Source: Arctic95D-9 sp035967665
GTDB taxonomy: Bacteria; Verrucomicrobiota; Verrucomicrobiia; Verrucomicrobiales; DEV007
Direction of reading: 5' to 3'
Assembly: GCA_035967665.1 (NCBI GenBank)
Contig: JAYWLB010000029.1
Span: 45,249-109,248 of the forward strand
Length of the DNA: 64,000 nucleotides
Both the position numbers and the translations under genes were made by a program. This document shows positions 1 to 8,610 of this stretch, one piece after another. Each line of letters opens with the position of its first letter. The first letter of the stretch is position 1. The notes under the pieces are model-generated. The model saw nothing but the letters and a program-made list of their open reading frames with translations. It made no database searches and was not told the DNA's origin.

Positions 1-87
1 AAGGGGATGATCGCGTGGAAATCCCAGCTCGGGCCGGCCGAAATCGCCCAGGTCGTGGCCTACATCCTGAGCTACCACAAAACCTGA
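1..87 (+). CDS. C-terminal fragment of a cytochrome c-like protein, probably CcoP
   Basis: Only the last 28 codons are in the window. The frame opens at position 1 and ends in TGA at 85-87. The visible tail (…LGPAEIAQVVAYILSYH…) resembles the C-terminal helix of class I cytochrome c domains, where a residue run after the Met ligand packs on the heme. It lies 34 bp before ccoG and the ccoI cluster, so it is probably the diheme subunit CcoP of a cbb3 oxidase. This is inferred from context and a short tail; no CXXCH motif is inside the window. Confidence 0.6.
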   Translation, partial: KGMIAWKSQLGPAEIAQVVAYILSYHKT

Positions 88-121
88 CCTTCCCGGCAGG
101 TTACGCCTCCTCCTCCATCCA

Positions 122-1522
122 ATGGCAACCCAGAAAGACCGTAATCTCGACACCCTCACTTCGGTAAACGAAGACGGGTCTCGATACTTCCTCCACCCCT
201 CAGATGTGAACGGACCGTTCATGCTCTGGAGACGGTTGTTCGGGGCTCTGTTGATTGCGATCTACGTCCTTCTGCCATGGATCCCCGTAGGCGGCTTTCC
301 CGCCGTATTTCTCGATCTCGCTGAACGCCGGTTTCATTTCTTCGGCCTGACTTTTCTGTCCGAGGATCTCTGGATAGGATTCTTCCTTCTCACCGGTCTG
401 GGATTCACACTTTTCTACGTCACGGCCCTCTTCGGACGTCTCTGGTGCGGCTGGGCCTGCCCCTACACCGTCTTTCTCGAGCACCTCTATCGCAGGGTCG
501 AGCGGATCATCGACGGGGATGCCGCCAACCGGAGAAGACTCGACGCCGCCCCCTGGACCAAAGAGAAAATCATTCGCCGTGTCGTCAAACACGGAATCTA
601 TGTGCTTCTATCGCTCGCAATCGCGCACGTCTTCATTTCCTACTTCGTTTCGATTCCGAAGCTCTATCAATACATCATCGACTCGCCTCTGAAGAATTTC
701 AAAACCTTCGGGGTGATGCTCTTTCTCACAGGATGTCTCTATTTTTCATTCAGCTGGTTTCGCGAGCAATTCTGTATCATTCTCTGCCCTTACGGCCGGA
801 TCCAATCGGCCCTGACAGACGACGAAACCGTGGTGATCGGTTACGATGCAAAACGCGGCGAGCCCCGCGGCAAAAAATCGGATCCCACTAAAGGGGATTG
901 CATCGGCTGCAATAAATGCGTTCAGGTCTGTCCCACAGGAATCGATATTCGAAACGGACTTCAGCTGGAATGTATCGGGTGCGCCGCCTGTATCGATGCC
1001 TGCAATGGCGTCATGGAAAAGATCAAACGCCCCCTCGGTTTGATCCGCTACGATTCCCACAAAGGCCTTCAGGGCGAAAAGACACGCATCTGGAGGCCGC
1101 GTATCGCCCTCTACACCGGCTTCATCGTTCTCGGGCTCACCGTCCTGACGCTGTTTCTCTCAGGAATCCACAATGCCAAACTTGAACTGGTGAGGATGAC
1201 CGGGAATCCCTACTACGTTGACGAGACGAACGTGAGAAATCAGTACCGCCTCCAACTCGTCACAAAACAGAATAACCCCACGACTTTCGATCTTACTTTC
1301 GAGAACCTTCCCGAGGGAGCATTTCTCACGGGCGTGGAAAATTCTGTAGAACTCACTCCGGGAGAGGAAACGACAAAGACGGTCATGGTTCAGGTCCCCA
1401 AAGAACACTACGAGGGCGAATTTACGATCAAGGTCAAAGCGGTCGTCACCCCGGGAGATTTCACCATCGAAGATTCGATCGAGTTCCTCGGGCCCAGTGC
1501 CTACACCCTGCGAAAAGAATAA
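122..1522 (+). CDS. ccoG: Cytochrome c oxidase accessory protein CcoG (FixG/RdxA family)
   Basis: A 466-residue polyferredoxin membrane protein of usual family length. Hydrophobic segments lie near residues 36-55, 75-100, 150-172, 190-210 and 325-345. A CGWACPYTVF motif near residue 110 and two ferredoxin-type clusters (CIGCNKCVQVCP and CIGCAACIDAC, about residues 260-300) are visible, followed by an extracytoplasmic beta-rich domain from about 355 to the end. Family members reduce or handle copper for the binuclear CuB centre of cbb3 oxidase. It sits directly after the ccoP-like end and before ccoI, the usual order. No clear Shine-Dalgarno precedes the ATG. Confidence 0.95.
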   Translation: MATQKDRNLDTLTSVNEDGSRYFLHPSDVNGPFMLWRRLFGALLIAIYVLLPWIPVGGFPAVFLDLAERRFHFFGLTFLSEDLWIGFFLLTGLGFTLFYVTALFGRLWCGWACPYTVFLEHLYRRVERIIDGDAANRRRLDAAPWTKEKIIRRVVKHGIYVLLSLAIAHVFISYFVSIPKLYQYIIDSPLKNFKTFGVMLFLTGCLYFSFSWFREQFCIILCPYGRIQSALTDDETVVIGYDAKRGEPRGKKSDPTKGDCIGCNKCVQVCPTGIDIRNGLQLECIGCAACIDACNGVMEKIKRPLGLIRYDSHKGLQGEKTRIWRPRIALYTGFIVLGLTVLTLFLSGIHNAKLELVRMTGNPYYVDETNVRNQYRLQLVTKQNNPTTFDLTFENLPEGAFLTGVENSVELTPGEETTKTVMVQVPKEHYEGEFTIKVKAVVTPGDFTIEDSIEFLGPSAYTLRKE

Positions 1523-1531
1523 AGCCGCGAC

Positions 1532-1684
1532 ATGATCGAATTCTTCAAAAAACGCCCCTGGATTTGGGTCATCATTGCTTTCATAATTCTCATGACAGGA
1601 TGGGCGTTCCTTTTACGCCTTTCCATCACTCACCTGCCGGAGTCTATCCCGCTTGAATCAGTCGGGGAACCGGAACAACCATGA
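1532..1684 (+). CDS. Small single-pass membrane protein in the cbb3 assembly cluster (CcoH-like position)
   Basis: A 50-residue ORF starting 9 bp after the ccoG stop and overlapping the next gene by ATGA. A positively charged start (MIEFFKKRPW) is followed by one transmembrane helix (about residues 10-28) and a short acidic, proline-containing tail. The tight spacing on both sides argues that it is translated. Its place between ccoG and ccoI matches FixH/CcoH, but it is far shorter than ordinary FixH (about 150 residues), so only the position and topology support that comparison. It is too short for many ORF callers. Confidence 0.65.
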   Translation: MIEFFKKRPWIWVIIAFIILMTGWAFLLRLSITHLPESIPLESVGEPEQP

Positions 1685-2397
1685 CGATTGATTCCGCAAC
1701 AATCACGCTGGGAAGCCTTTTTATCGCCGGTCTGGCCACGAGCCTGCACTGCGCAGGGATGTGCGGTTTACTCACCTGCGGTCTGGGAATCGCAGGCCAT
1801 GGTCCCGCCATCGCCTCGGTAGGGCTCTATCACTTCTTTCGACTGGTCGGTTACTCAATCGCAGGGGGCCTTGCCGGCTTTATCGGAGGACAACTGGGCC
1901 TCTCTTTTTCCATCAACGGTATCTCGTGGCTTCCAGCTTTGCTGATACTTTTCCTCATCGCGATCGTATTCGGATTGGACAAAAAAATGGGAGCGATCCC
2001 CGGCTTGAACAAAGTCACCACCGCGATCCGACTGAAAACGCTATCGCTCCCGACACCGGCCCGGGCCACCATCATCGGACTGGCAACCCCACTGCTTCCC
2101 TGCGGTCCGCTTTACGCCATTCTCGCCCTCGCCCTCGCGAGCGGATCGGCGATCCGCGGCGCTGAAATCATGCTCGCCTTCGGACTCGGGCCGATTCCGG
2201 CGATAGCCGCTGTCCAATTGGGCTCTGCCTGGGTGAACCGGAAACTGGGGGCAAAAGGATTTCTCTACGCTAAACGCAGTCTCGCCGCAGCTGCTGCGGT
2301 CTCCCTGATATGGCATTTTTCTATGCTTCCCGGTGGGATTGCAGGAGATAAAATGGGAGATGGATCCACCTGCCGGTGCGATCTCGAGATCGAATGA
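1681..2397 (+). CDS. Sulfite exporter TauE/SafE-like (UreH/DsbD-type) membrane protein
   Basis: A 238-residue polytopic protein with about six hydrophobic segments. The N-terminal motif SLHCAGMCG and the later ATPLLPCGPLYA match the family found in cbb3 oxidase clusters, annotated as sulfite exporter or UreH-like domain; these paired Cys/Pro motifs resemble the DsbD/CcdA transmembrane fold and may bind or move copper. It ends in a small Cys pair (STCRCDLEIE). It overlaps the preceding gene by 4 bp and the following ccoI start by ATGA. The role in copper delivery is inferred from context, not established here. Confidence 0.85.
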   Translation: MTIDSATITLGSLFIAGLATSLHCAGMCGLLTCGLGIAGHGPAIASVGLYHFFRLVGYSIAGGLAGFIGGQLGLSFSINGISWLPALLILFLIAIVFGLDKKMGAIPGLNKVTTAIRLKTLSLPTPARATIIGLATPLLPCGPLYAILALALASGSAIRGAEIMLAFGLGPIPAIAAVQLGSAWVNRKLGAKGFLYAKRSLAAAAAVSLIWHFSMLPGGIAGDKMGDGSTCRCDLEIE

Positions 2398-4823
2398 AGA
2401 ATTCCCTGAGCCAGTCCGAAAGCAAAGCCCGCCCCGCGCAGGCCTCATCGGAGAAACGGGAATGCACCCATTGCGGGAATCTCTTTCTCCCGCGATTCGA
2501 TGAGGAAAAATTCTGCTGCTCGGGCTGCCGCGTCGTTCACGACCTCATTCAATCAGGCGGGCTCGGATCATTCTACGACCTCCTCGGGCAGAAAGTGCTG
2601 CAACCCGCCTCCGTGCAATCGCTGGGAAGAGACGAAGAGGAGGAACTGCGCGAAGCAATTCAAGAGGCGGAGTCCAATGTCACCTCGAACGACACCGCGG
2701 CGAAACTCGCTTTGCGAATCGGCAATCTCTCCTGCACTGCGTGCGTCTGGCTAATCGATCACCTCTTTCGCCAACATTCCGGAGCACTCAAAATCAATTC
2801 GGACACAACCCGCTCCATCCTCACAATCTGGTGGAATCCCGGCGAGCTGGATGTCGTGAATTTCGTTCAGACCCTGAACCAGTATGGCTACCCCGCGAGC
2901 CTCCTCACAGATGAAGAGTTTGAGCTCCCGAAGGAGAGCCGTTCACTCCTCACCCGGCTCGGCGTCACCGCGGGTCTCGCGATGAACACGATGGCCTTCA
3001 GCCTGCCATCCTATCTCGGGCTGGAGACAAGCGACGAACTCTCCCGCCTCTTCACGCTCGTCTCATTCGCCTCAGCCTCCCTCGCTCTCGCAGTGGGGGG
3101 CTCCTACTTTTTTCAGCGCGCCCTTTCAGCGCTCCGCGCAAAAACACTTCACATGGACGTCCCGATTTCCCTGGGACTCATTGCCGCATTCCTCGGCTCG
3201 CTCGCAGGCCTCATCTTCGACCTCGAAGGGATGCTCTATTTTGACTTCGTCGCCACCTTCGCATTCCTCATGCTCGGGGGAAGATGGATGCACCTCCGTC
3301 TACTCGAAAGGAACCGGCAGCAACTCTGGGCGCGGGAAAAGAACATCTCCTCCGTGATTCGAATCACCGGATCAGGCGAACGCGAACGCGTTTCAGTGGA
3401 CCGGGTAAAAGAGGGCGACACGCTCGAACTCGCCCACGAGGGGATGCTTCCCGTCGACGCCATTCTCGCTTCCGATTCCGGTTCACTTCAGCTCGACTGG
3501 ATCACCGGGGAACCGGAACCGGTATCCTTTCACGAAGGGAGCCTCGTGCCCGCCGGTGCGAGAAACAGCAGCAACGAACCGGTTCGCCTGATCGCTGAAG
3601 AAGCTTTCGCAGGCACATATCTCGCCACTCTTTTTGACAGAGCCTCGCTCGACGCCGCCGACGACGGAAGCGTCGAACAGACTAACATTCTCAAATACTA
3701 CCTCCTCACTGTCATTGCCGTGGCTGTCGCCGGATTCGGATTCTGGCTCACCAAAGGAGAAGGCGGGGCGAAAGCTCTTCAGGTATTAATCTCCGTCCTC
3801 ATTGTTTCCTGCCCCTGCGCGCTCGGTCTCGCCCTGCCGCTGTTGAACGAAATCCTCCTTTCCAAGTTGAAACAAAAAGGAATTTTCATCCGGCGCCACT
3901 CGCTCTGGAGCCGGCTGAAATCGATCCGGTTCCTCGATTTTGATAAGACCGGGACCCTGACAGAACCCATCAAACGCCTCATCAATCCGGAGGCGATTGA
4001 CGAGATCGAGAAGCAGGGGGAAGACATTCTTAACGCTCTCGTTGCCCTGACAACTCGCAACACTCATCCCGTTGGCCGCGCACTCAACGACATTCTCCTG
4101 AGAAGATTCGGCGCGAAAAAGCTCGATCAGGATGCAGTCGTTTCCGCTCTTCCCGGGAAAGGAGTCGAGCTGATCGATGGCGGCACGCAATGGAGACTGG
4201 GTCGCGATGACTGGGCGACGGGCAACCAGAGCTCCCGGGAGCAGAAAGGCCACTGCGTCTTTTCAAAAAATGGCACCGCCATTGCCCGCTTCGAACTGGG
4301 CGAATCAATTCGGGACGGGGCCAAAGAGGAACTTCAGTCACTCGAAAGCACCGGCTACCGCATCCGAATCCTAAGCGGGGATCCTGACACAACAAGAGTT
4401 CAATCAACCGCATCTGAATTGGGACTCGCTCCCGATCAGGTTTATTCGAACCTCACACCGGAGGAGAAAGCGACCCTCATCGCGGACAACGGCTCACAAA
4501 ACAGTCTCTTCATCGGGGACGGCGGGAACGACAGCCTCGCCCTTGCCGCCGCAGCCGCGAGCGGTACCCCCGCAACGGGAATCAAAGCGATCGAGAGTCA
4601 GGCCGACTTTGTGTTCACCGGAAGAGGCTTCCACGCGATCGGACTCCTCTTTGAAGCAGCAAAGCGCCGGCGTAAACTGATCCTCGCGATCTTTTTCACC
4701 GCCATTTTATACAATCTTATCGCCGTTGGAATCTGCCTTGCAGGACATATGAATCCCCTCCTTGCCGCGATTCTCATGCCGCTCAGTTCAATCGTGACAA
4801 CAGCGATCGCCGCCCGCGTTTAA
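2394..4823 (+). CDS. ccoI: Heavy-metal P1B-type ATPase CcoI/FixI (copper export for cbb3 assembly)
   Basis: I choose the ATG at 2394, which overlaps the previous stop as ATGA; an in-frame ATG at 2376 is less likely. The product is 809 residues. An N-terminal Cys-rich stretch (CTHCGN then CCSGC) precedes an HMA-type motif SCTACVW near residue 115, typical of FixI. Later come the actuator TGEPEPVS, the metal-site CPC (SCPCALGLALP, about residue 472), phosphorylation DKTGTLTE (about 516), the THPVGRAL motif and GDGGND (about 707). CcoI proteins pump Cu+ to the periplasm for insertion into the oxidase. It closes the ccoG cluster. Confidence 0.95.
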   Translation: MKNSLSQSESKARPAQASSEKRECTHCGNLFLPRFDEEKFCCSGCRVVHDLIQSGGLGSFYDLLGQKVLQPASVQSLGRDEEEELREAIQEAESNVTSNDTAAKLALRIGNLSCTACVWLIDHLFRQHSGALKINSDTTRSILTIWWNPGELDVVNFVQTLNQYGYPASLLTDEEFELPKESRSLLTRLGVTAGLAMNTMAFSLPSYLGLETSDELSRLFTLVSFASASLALAVGGSYFFQRALSALRAKTLHMDVPISLGLIAAFLGSLAGLIFDLEGMLYFDFVATFAFLMLGGRWMHLRLLERNRQQLWAREKNISSVIRITGSGERERVSVDRVKEGDTLELAHEGMLPVDAILASDSGSLQLDWITGEPEPVSFHEGSLVPAGARNSSNEPVRLIAEEAFAGTYLATLFDRASLDAADDGSVEQTNILKYYLLTVIAVAVAGFGFWLTKGEGGAKALQVLISVLIVSCPCALGLALPLLNEILLSKLKQKGIFIRRHSLWSRLKSIRFLDFDKTGTLTEPIKRLINPEAIDEIEKQGEDILNALVALTTRNTHPVGRALNDILLRRFGAKKLDQDAVVSALPGKGVELIDGGTQWRLGRDDWATGNQSSREQKGHCVFSKNGTAIARFELGESIRDGAKEELQSLESTGYRIRILSGDPDTTRVQSTASELGLAPDQVYSNLTPEEKATLIADNGSQNSLFIGDGGNDSLALAAAAASGTPATGIKAIESQADFVFTGRGFHAIGLLFEAAKRRRKLILAIFFTAILYNLIAVGICLAGHMNPLLAAILMPLSSIVTTAIAARV

Positions 4824-4865
4824 TTTTTCAGGAGCAGAGCGCGAACTCTGTGGCAAACTGAAGGC

Positions 4866-6482
4866 ATGGGCTTAATCACAGGCAAAGATCTGCTTGAAGC
4901 AGGCTGGTCAGAGGGACCGGCGCTGAAGAACCTGCTTGAGTCGGCAAAGGCACTTGAGTCAAAAGGGATCACCGACCCTGCCTACATTATCAAACTGCTC
5001 GAACGTGACTTTGAGAAAGTGGACCCGACCCTCCGCATGAGAGAAAAGGCGCTTCCCTTTTCCGAGGCCATCGAGGCGACCTCGAAGCTGGAGGAGAAAA
5101 ACCTCGAGTCGGTCCGCAAGTTCATGGGCGAACTGATGCGCTGCCCTGTCGTCGAGAGCGGTGCGATCATGCCCGATTCCTGCCCTGCCGGATTCTCAGA
5201 GGCGACCATCCCTGTTGGCGGCGCCATCGAAACGCGCAACGCCATCCTGCCGGCCGCTCACAGCGCCGACATCTGCTGTTCGATGTATGCCTCCGTTTTT
5301 GAATGCAATGAAAGCACCAAAGGGATGATGGACGCACTCGTCGAATCGACCCGCTTCGGATACGGCGGTCGAAAAGATGAAGACCGTGTTGACCACCCCG
5401 TCCTGCACGAATCGATCTGGTCAAATCGCTACCTCAAGGGACTCGAAGAGTACGCCGCCAAACACATTGCCGATCAGGGTGACGGAAACCATTTTGCCTA
5501 TATCGGAAAAATCCGGGTGACACGTGACCTCGTCGCCGCATTGGCAGAAGCAGGACACGACGAAACCGCCCGCTCCCTGCGAGACCGGGCCGGCAACCGA
5601 ATTGACGACGCATCAGGCGTAGAATTCTTCACCCTCGTGACCCATCACGGCTCACGCGGGCTCGGTGCCCATCTCTACAAACGCGGACACAAAGCGGCGA
5701 TAAAGGAAACCTCCCGCATCGCCAAAGGAATTCCCAAAGCCGCCGCCTGGCTCGACGTCACCACCGACGAAGGAGCCGATTACTGGGAAGCGCTCCAATA
5801 CGTGAGTCGCTGGACGAAAGCGAATCACACCTCTATCCACGGGCGGTTTCTCGCCCGCGCCGAAGGGGAACTCGTCACCGAATTCGGAAACGAACACAAC
5901 TTCGTCTGGCGAAGAGAAAATGCCGATGGCTCGAGCGTCTTCGCTCACGGAAAAGGAGCGACGCCCGCATGGAAGGATCAAGCGTCGGTCCCCCTGCTCG
6001 GCCTGATCCCACTGAACATGGCCGAACCTATCCTCCTCACTCTCGGGAACAACAATTCTGATTTCCTCAGCTTCGCCCCACATGGTGCGGGTCGAAATCA
6101 GTCACGCACCGCAACCCTTCGGGAATTTCGAAAAGCCAATGGAGACAGCGATGAAGCAACCATCGCCAAAGCGATCGCCGACGCCACCGGAGGTCTCGAT
6201 ATTCGCTGGTATTACGGGAAGGGCGACCTCACCGAAAGCCCTCTCGGCTACAAATCAGCGGCTCAGGTCAGGAAGCAAATCGAGCACTTCGAACTTGCCA
6301 ATATCATCGGCGAAGTGACGCCTCTGGGTTGCCTCATGGCAGGAGACTCGGGGCCGAAACCGTGGATGAAGAAGGACCTTCTCACTCCCAAACAAAAGCG
6401 CCAGATCGAACACCGAGCCGACCGGAGAAAACAGAAGCAGTCCTACCACCGGTGGGAAGGTGAAGACAACGAGGACCTCTAG
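4866..6482 (+). CDS. rtcB: RtcB family RNA-splicing ligase
   Basis: A 538-residue protein, longer than E. coli RtcB (about 408). Metal-site and active-site signatures are recognisable though diverged: HSADICCSMYA replaces the usual GVDIGCGM, DQGDGNHF replaces LGTGNHF, then THHGSRGLG and FAPHGAGRNQSR, whose His is the guanylylated residue in characterised RtcB. These enzymes join 2',3'-cyclic phosphate or 3'-phosphate ends to 5'-OH ends with GTP and Mn2+. No archease or RtcR gene lies beside it. It starts 42 bp after ccoI and its end overlaps the convergent squalene synthase by 4 bp. Substrate in this host is unknown. Confidence 0.88.
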   Translation: MGLITGKDLLEAGWSEGPALKNLLESAKALESKGITDPAYIIKLLERDFEKVDPTLRMREKALPFSEAIEATSKLEEKNLESVRKFMGELMRCPVVESGAIMPDSCPAGFSEATIPVGGAIETRNAILPAAHSADICCSMYASVFECNESTKGMMDALVESTRFGYGGRKDEDRVDHPVLHESIWSNRYLKGLEEYAAKHIADQGDGNHFAYIGKIRVTRDLVAALAEAGHDETARSLRDRAGNRIDDASGVEFFTLVTHHGSRGLGAHLYKRGHKAAIKETSRIAKGIPKAAAWLDVTTDEGADYWEALQYVSRWTKANHTSIHGRFLARAEGELVTEFGNEHNFVWRRENADGSSVFAHGKGATPAWKDQASVPLLGLIPLNMAEPILLTLGNNNSDFLSFAPHGAGRNQSRTATLREFRKANGDSDEATIAKAIADATGGLDIRWYYGKGDLTESPLGYKSAAQVRKQIEHFELANIIGEVTPLGCLMAGDSGPKPWMKKDLLTPKQKRQIEHRADRRKQKQSYHRWEGEDNEDL

Positions 6483-7420
6483 AAAAAGATCGCCTCCCCC
6501 ATCGCCTTCCAAACCGTGCTGCGAGGTACCTTTACTTTTTCTGAGACAACGCGATCAAAACCCGCATCCACCATTTTTCCGGCGGTCTTCTTTGCGAGCA
6601 GCATCGGCAGTCTCGTGCAAAAGCGGGCCCTCGCGTCATTCACTTTAGAAAGATACGGATCGGCCTCTTCGAGAAAATCCTGACACGTTCCCAACCACTT
6701 TTTGTAAACAGGCTCAATAAGCGCGGAGGCGGGAGCTCCCTCCCCGTTCCAGCCAGTCGCGATCAGTTCCTCACGAGGCAGATAAAGCCGTCCGTTCGGA
6801 AGATCCTCGTGCAAATCCCGGAGAATATTGATGAGCTGCAAGCCCTGCCCCAGCTTTCGCCCCCGCACTAACATCGCTGCGGCATTCTCAGGCTCTGAGA
6901 AGCGTTCTCCCATCGTCGAAAAGCCCACCTTCGTCCAGAACTCGCCGACGCACCCCGCGACCCAGTACGCGTAGCGAAGCAAGTCGTCAGCATTTCGGCA
7001 GGGAGCGATTTCCCCGTCCTGAAAAGATTTTATATCCCAGGTCTGGCCGTGAACAATCGTCAAAACCACTTCACTGAGGTGAGCCTTCGCCGAATCGCCA
7101 ATCCTATCATACCAACCAAACAACTCCGTGGACCGCGCGAGCAGATGTTTTTCCCCCTCATGAGTCAGTGCCGACTGGAATGAGGATAAGTCGAGGCCTC
7201 CCTGAAAATTTCCCCGTTGAATCCCCAGCCTGACCGATTCCAAAACGGCGAGCCGTTCAGAGTCGGGAAGCCCCGGAGCATCCGCGATCGTATCGGTGAA
7301 ACGCGCCAGCAAATAGCCCAGTGAAACCGGCTCCCGCATCTCCTGCGGGAGGAAGCGCATACTGAGATAAAAGGACCTTGATACCGCTTTCAGCAAAGCG
7401 TCGTGATCCGGGAGGCTCAT
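6479..7420 (-). CDS. Squalene/phytoene synthase family protein, squalene synthase-like
   Basis: A 313-residue trans-isoprenyl head-to-head condensing enzyme. Start region VSRSFYLSMRFLP and the first Asp-rich motif DTIAD (about residue 43) plus the second, LRDLHED, provide the Mg-diphosphate ligands. YAYWVAGCVGEFW corresponds to the YxxxVAGxVG segment of squalene synthases rather than carotenoid enzymes. It would make squalene, or possibly a phytoene-type product, from two prenyl diphosphates, feeding hopanoids, sterols or carotenoids. It lies 15 bp downstream of aroG on the same strand and is probably co-transcribed; the metabolic link is not obvious. Confidence 0.85.
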   Translation of the reverse strand: MSLPDHDALLKAVSRSFYLSMRFLPQEMREPVSLGYLLARFTDTIADAPGLPDSERLAVLESVRLGIQRGNFQGGLDLSSFQSALTHEGEKHLLARSTELFGWYDRIGDSAKAHLSEVVLTIVHGQTWDIKSFQDGEIAPCRNADDLLRYAYWVAGCVGEFWTKVGFSTMGERFSEPENAAAMLVRGRKLGQGLQLINILRDLHEDLPNGRLYLPREELIATGWNGEGAPASALIEPVYKKWLGTCQDFLEEADPYLSKVNDARARFCTRLPMLLAKKTAGKMVDAGFDRVVSEKVKVPRSTVWKAMGEAIFF

Positions 7421-7435
7421 CTCAGGCGACTCGGC

Positions 7436-8482
7436 TTAGCGCAACGTCTCCGCTGCTTTGAGAATAATCTCCTCTGTCGTTTCCCAGCTGATGCAGGGAT
7501 CGGTCACCGATTGTCCCCAGGTCATTTCAGAGTGGTCCGCGAGAATTTTCTGATTTCCCTCGACCAGGTTACTCTCGAGCATCGCGCCGACAAGCTGGCG
7601 GTTCCCCGCAGCCCGCTGCGCCACAATCTCTTCGAAGACGGAAGGCATTTTCGTGAAATCCTTGGAGCAATTGGCATGGCTCGCATCGACCACCACCGCC
7701 TGTGAAACGCCACCTTTTTCAAGACTCTGAATCGCACTGGAAACGGATTCAGCGTCGAAATTCGGTCCATCATCACCACCGCGAAGCACAGTATGACAGT
7801 TCGCATTACCTTTCGTGCTCACCATCGAGGCAACCCCTTCCGCGCTGATTCCGAAAAATGTCTGAGGAGCAATTGCCGCCTTGAGCGCATTCACCACCGC
7901 CGACATTCCGCCATAAGTGGTATTCTTAAATCCTACCGGCATTGAGAGACCCGACGCCATTTGACGGTGCGTCTGCGACTCCACCGTTCTCGCGCCAATC
8001 GCGGCCCAGCAAATCAGGTCGGCGATGTACTGAGGGGTGATCGGATCGAGGAACTCAGTCGAGGTCGGAACCCCGAGATCAAGAATGTCGCCGAGAAGAT
8101 TTCGCGCGATTCGCAATCCTTCGGCGAGGTTTGCTGTTCCATCGAGGTCGGGATCCATGATGAGCCCCTTCCAGCCGACCGAGGTCCGGGGCTTCTCAAA
8201 GTAGACCCGCATCACAAGTTCGAGACGGTCCTTCACCTTCTCATTGAGCTCCACGAGCTTTTTCGCATACTCGATTCCCTGAGCTGGATCGTGAATCGAA
8301 CATGGCCCGACAATCACGATAAAGCGGTCCGATTCGCCATGAAGGATGGCTTCGATGCGTTCACGGGAACCCTGCACGACAGCAGCCTGCTCAGCGCTAC
8401 GAGGCATCTCGTGCATCAACAGGGCCGGCGCCGGAAGCGGGACATTAAAAAGGACGTTCAGGTCAGTGATCTTATCACTCAT
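7436..8482 (-). CDS. aroG: 3-deoxy-7-phosphoheptulonate (DAHP) synthase, class I
   Basis: A 348-residue enzyme of AroF/G/H type that condenses phosphoenolpyruvate with erythrose 4-phosphate, the first step of the shikimate pathway. Visible motifs are VGPCSIHDP, FEKPRTSVGWKG, GARTVESQTHRQ, LRGG and VDASHANCSKD, which cover the PEP and metal sites. Length is normal for the family. It is probably first in a two-gene unit with the squalene synthase. Which aromatic amino acid inhibits it cannot be told from sequence alone. Confidence 0.95.
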   Translation of the reverse strand: MSDKITDLNVLFNVPLPAPALLMHEMPRSAEQAAVVQGSRERIEAILHGESDRFIVIVGPCSIHDPAQGIEYAKKLVELNEKVKDRLELVMRVYFEKPRTSVGWKGLIMDPDLDGTANLAEGLRIARNLLGDILDLGVPTSTEFLDPITPQYIADLICWAAIGARTVESQTHRQMASGLSMPVGFKNTTYGGMSAVVNALKAAIAPQTFFGISAEGVASMVSTKGNANCHTVLRGGDDGPNFDAESVSSAIQSLEKGGVSQAVVVDASHANCSKDFTKMPSVFEEIVAQRAAGNRQLVGAMLESNLVEGNQKILADHSEMTWGQSVTDPCISWETTEEIILKAAETLR

Positions 8483-8576
8483 AGCCTCAACGAATCGCGG
8501 CGATGTGCCCCAGTGTCAACGATGAGCCCCCTTCATCTCCCTTTTTCTTTTTCCAAATTTTAATCATCATTTCCCC

Positions 8577-8597
8577 AAAACCGCGGCGTGAAGCCGC
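8577..8597 (-). terminator. Candidate terminator after moeA
   Basis: Read on the minus strand, a perfect GCGGC/GCCGC stem with a 5-nt loop is followed by GG and four Ts. It sits 14 bp beyond the moeA stop and before the aroG start. The short T-run makes it only a moderate candidate. Confidence 0.4.
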
Positions 8598-8610
8598 TTG
8601 ATTAGGAGAA

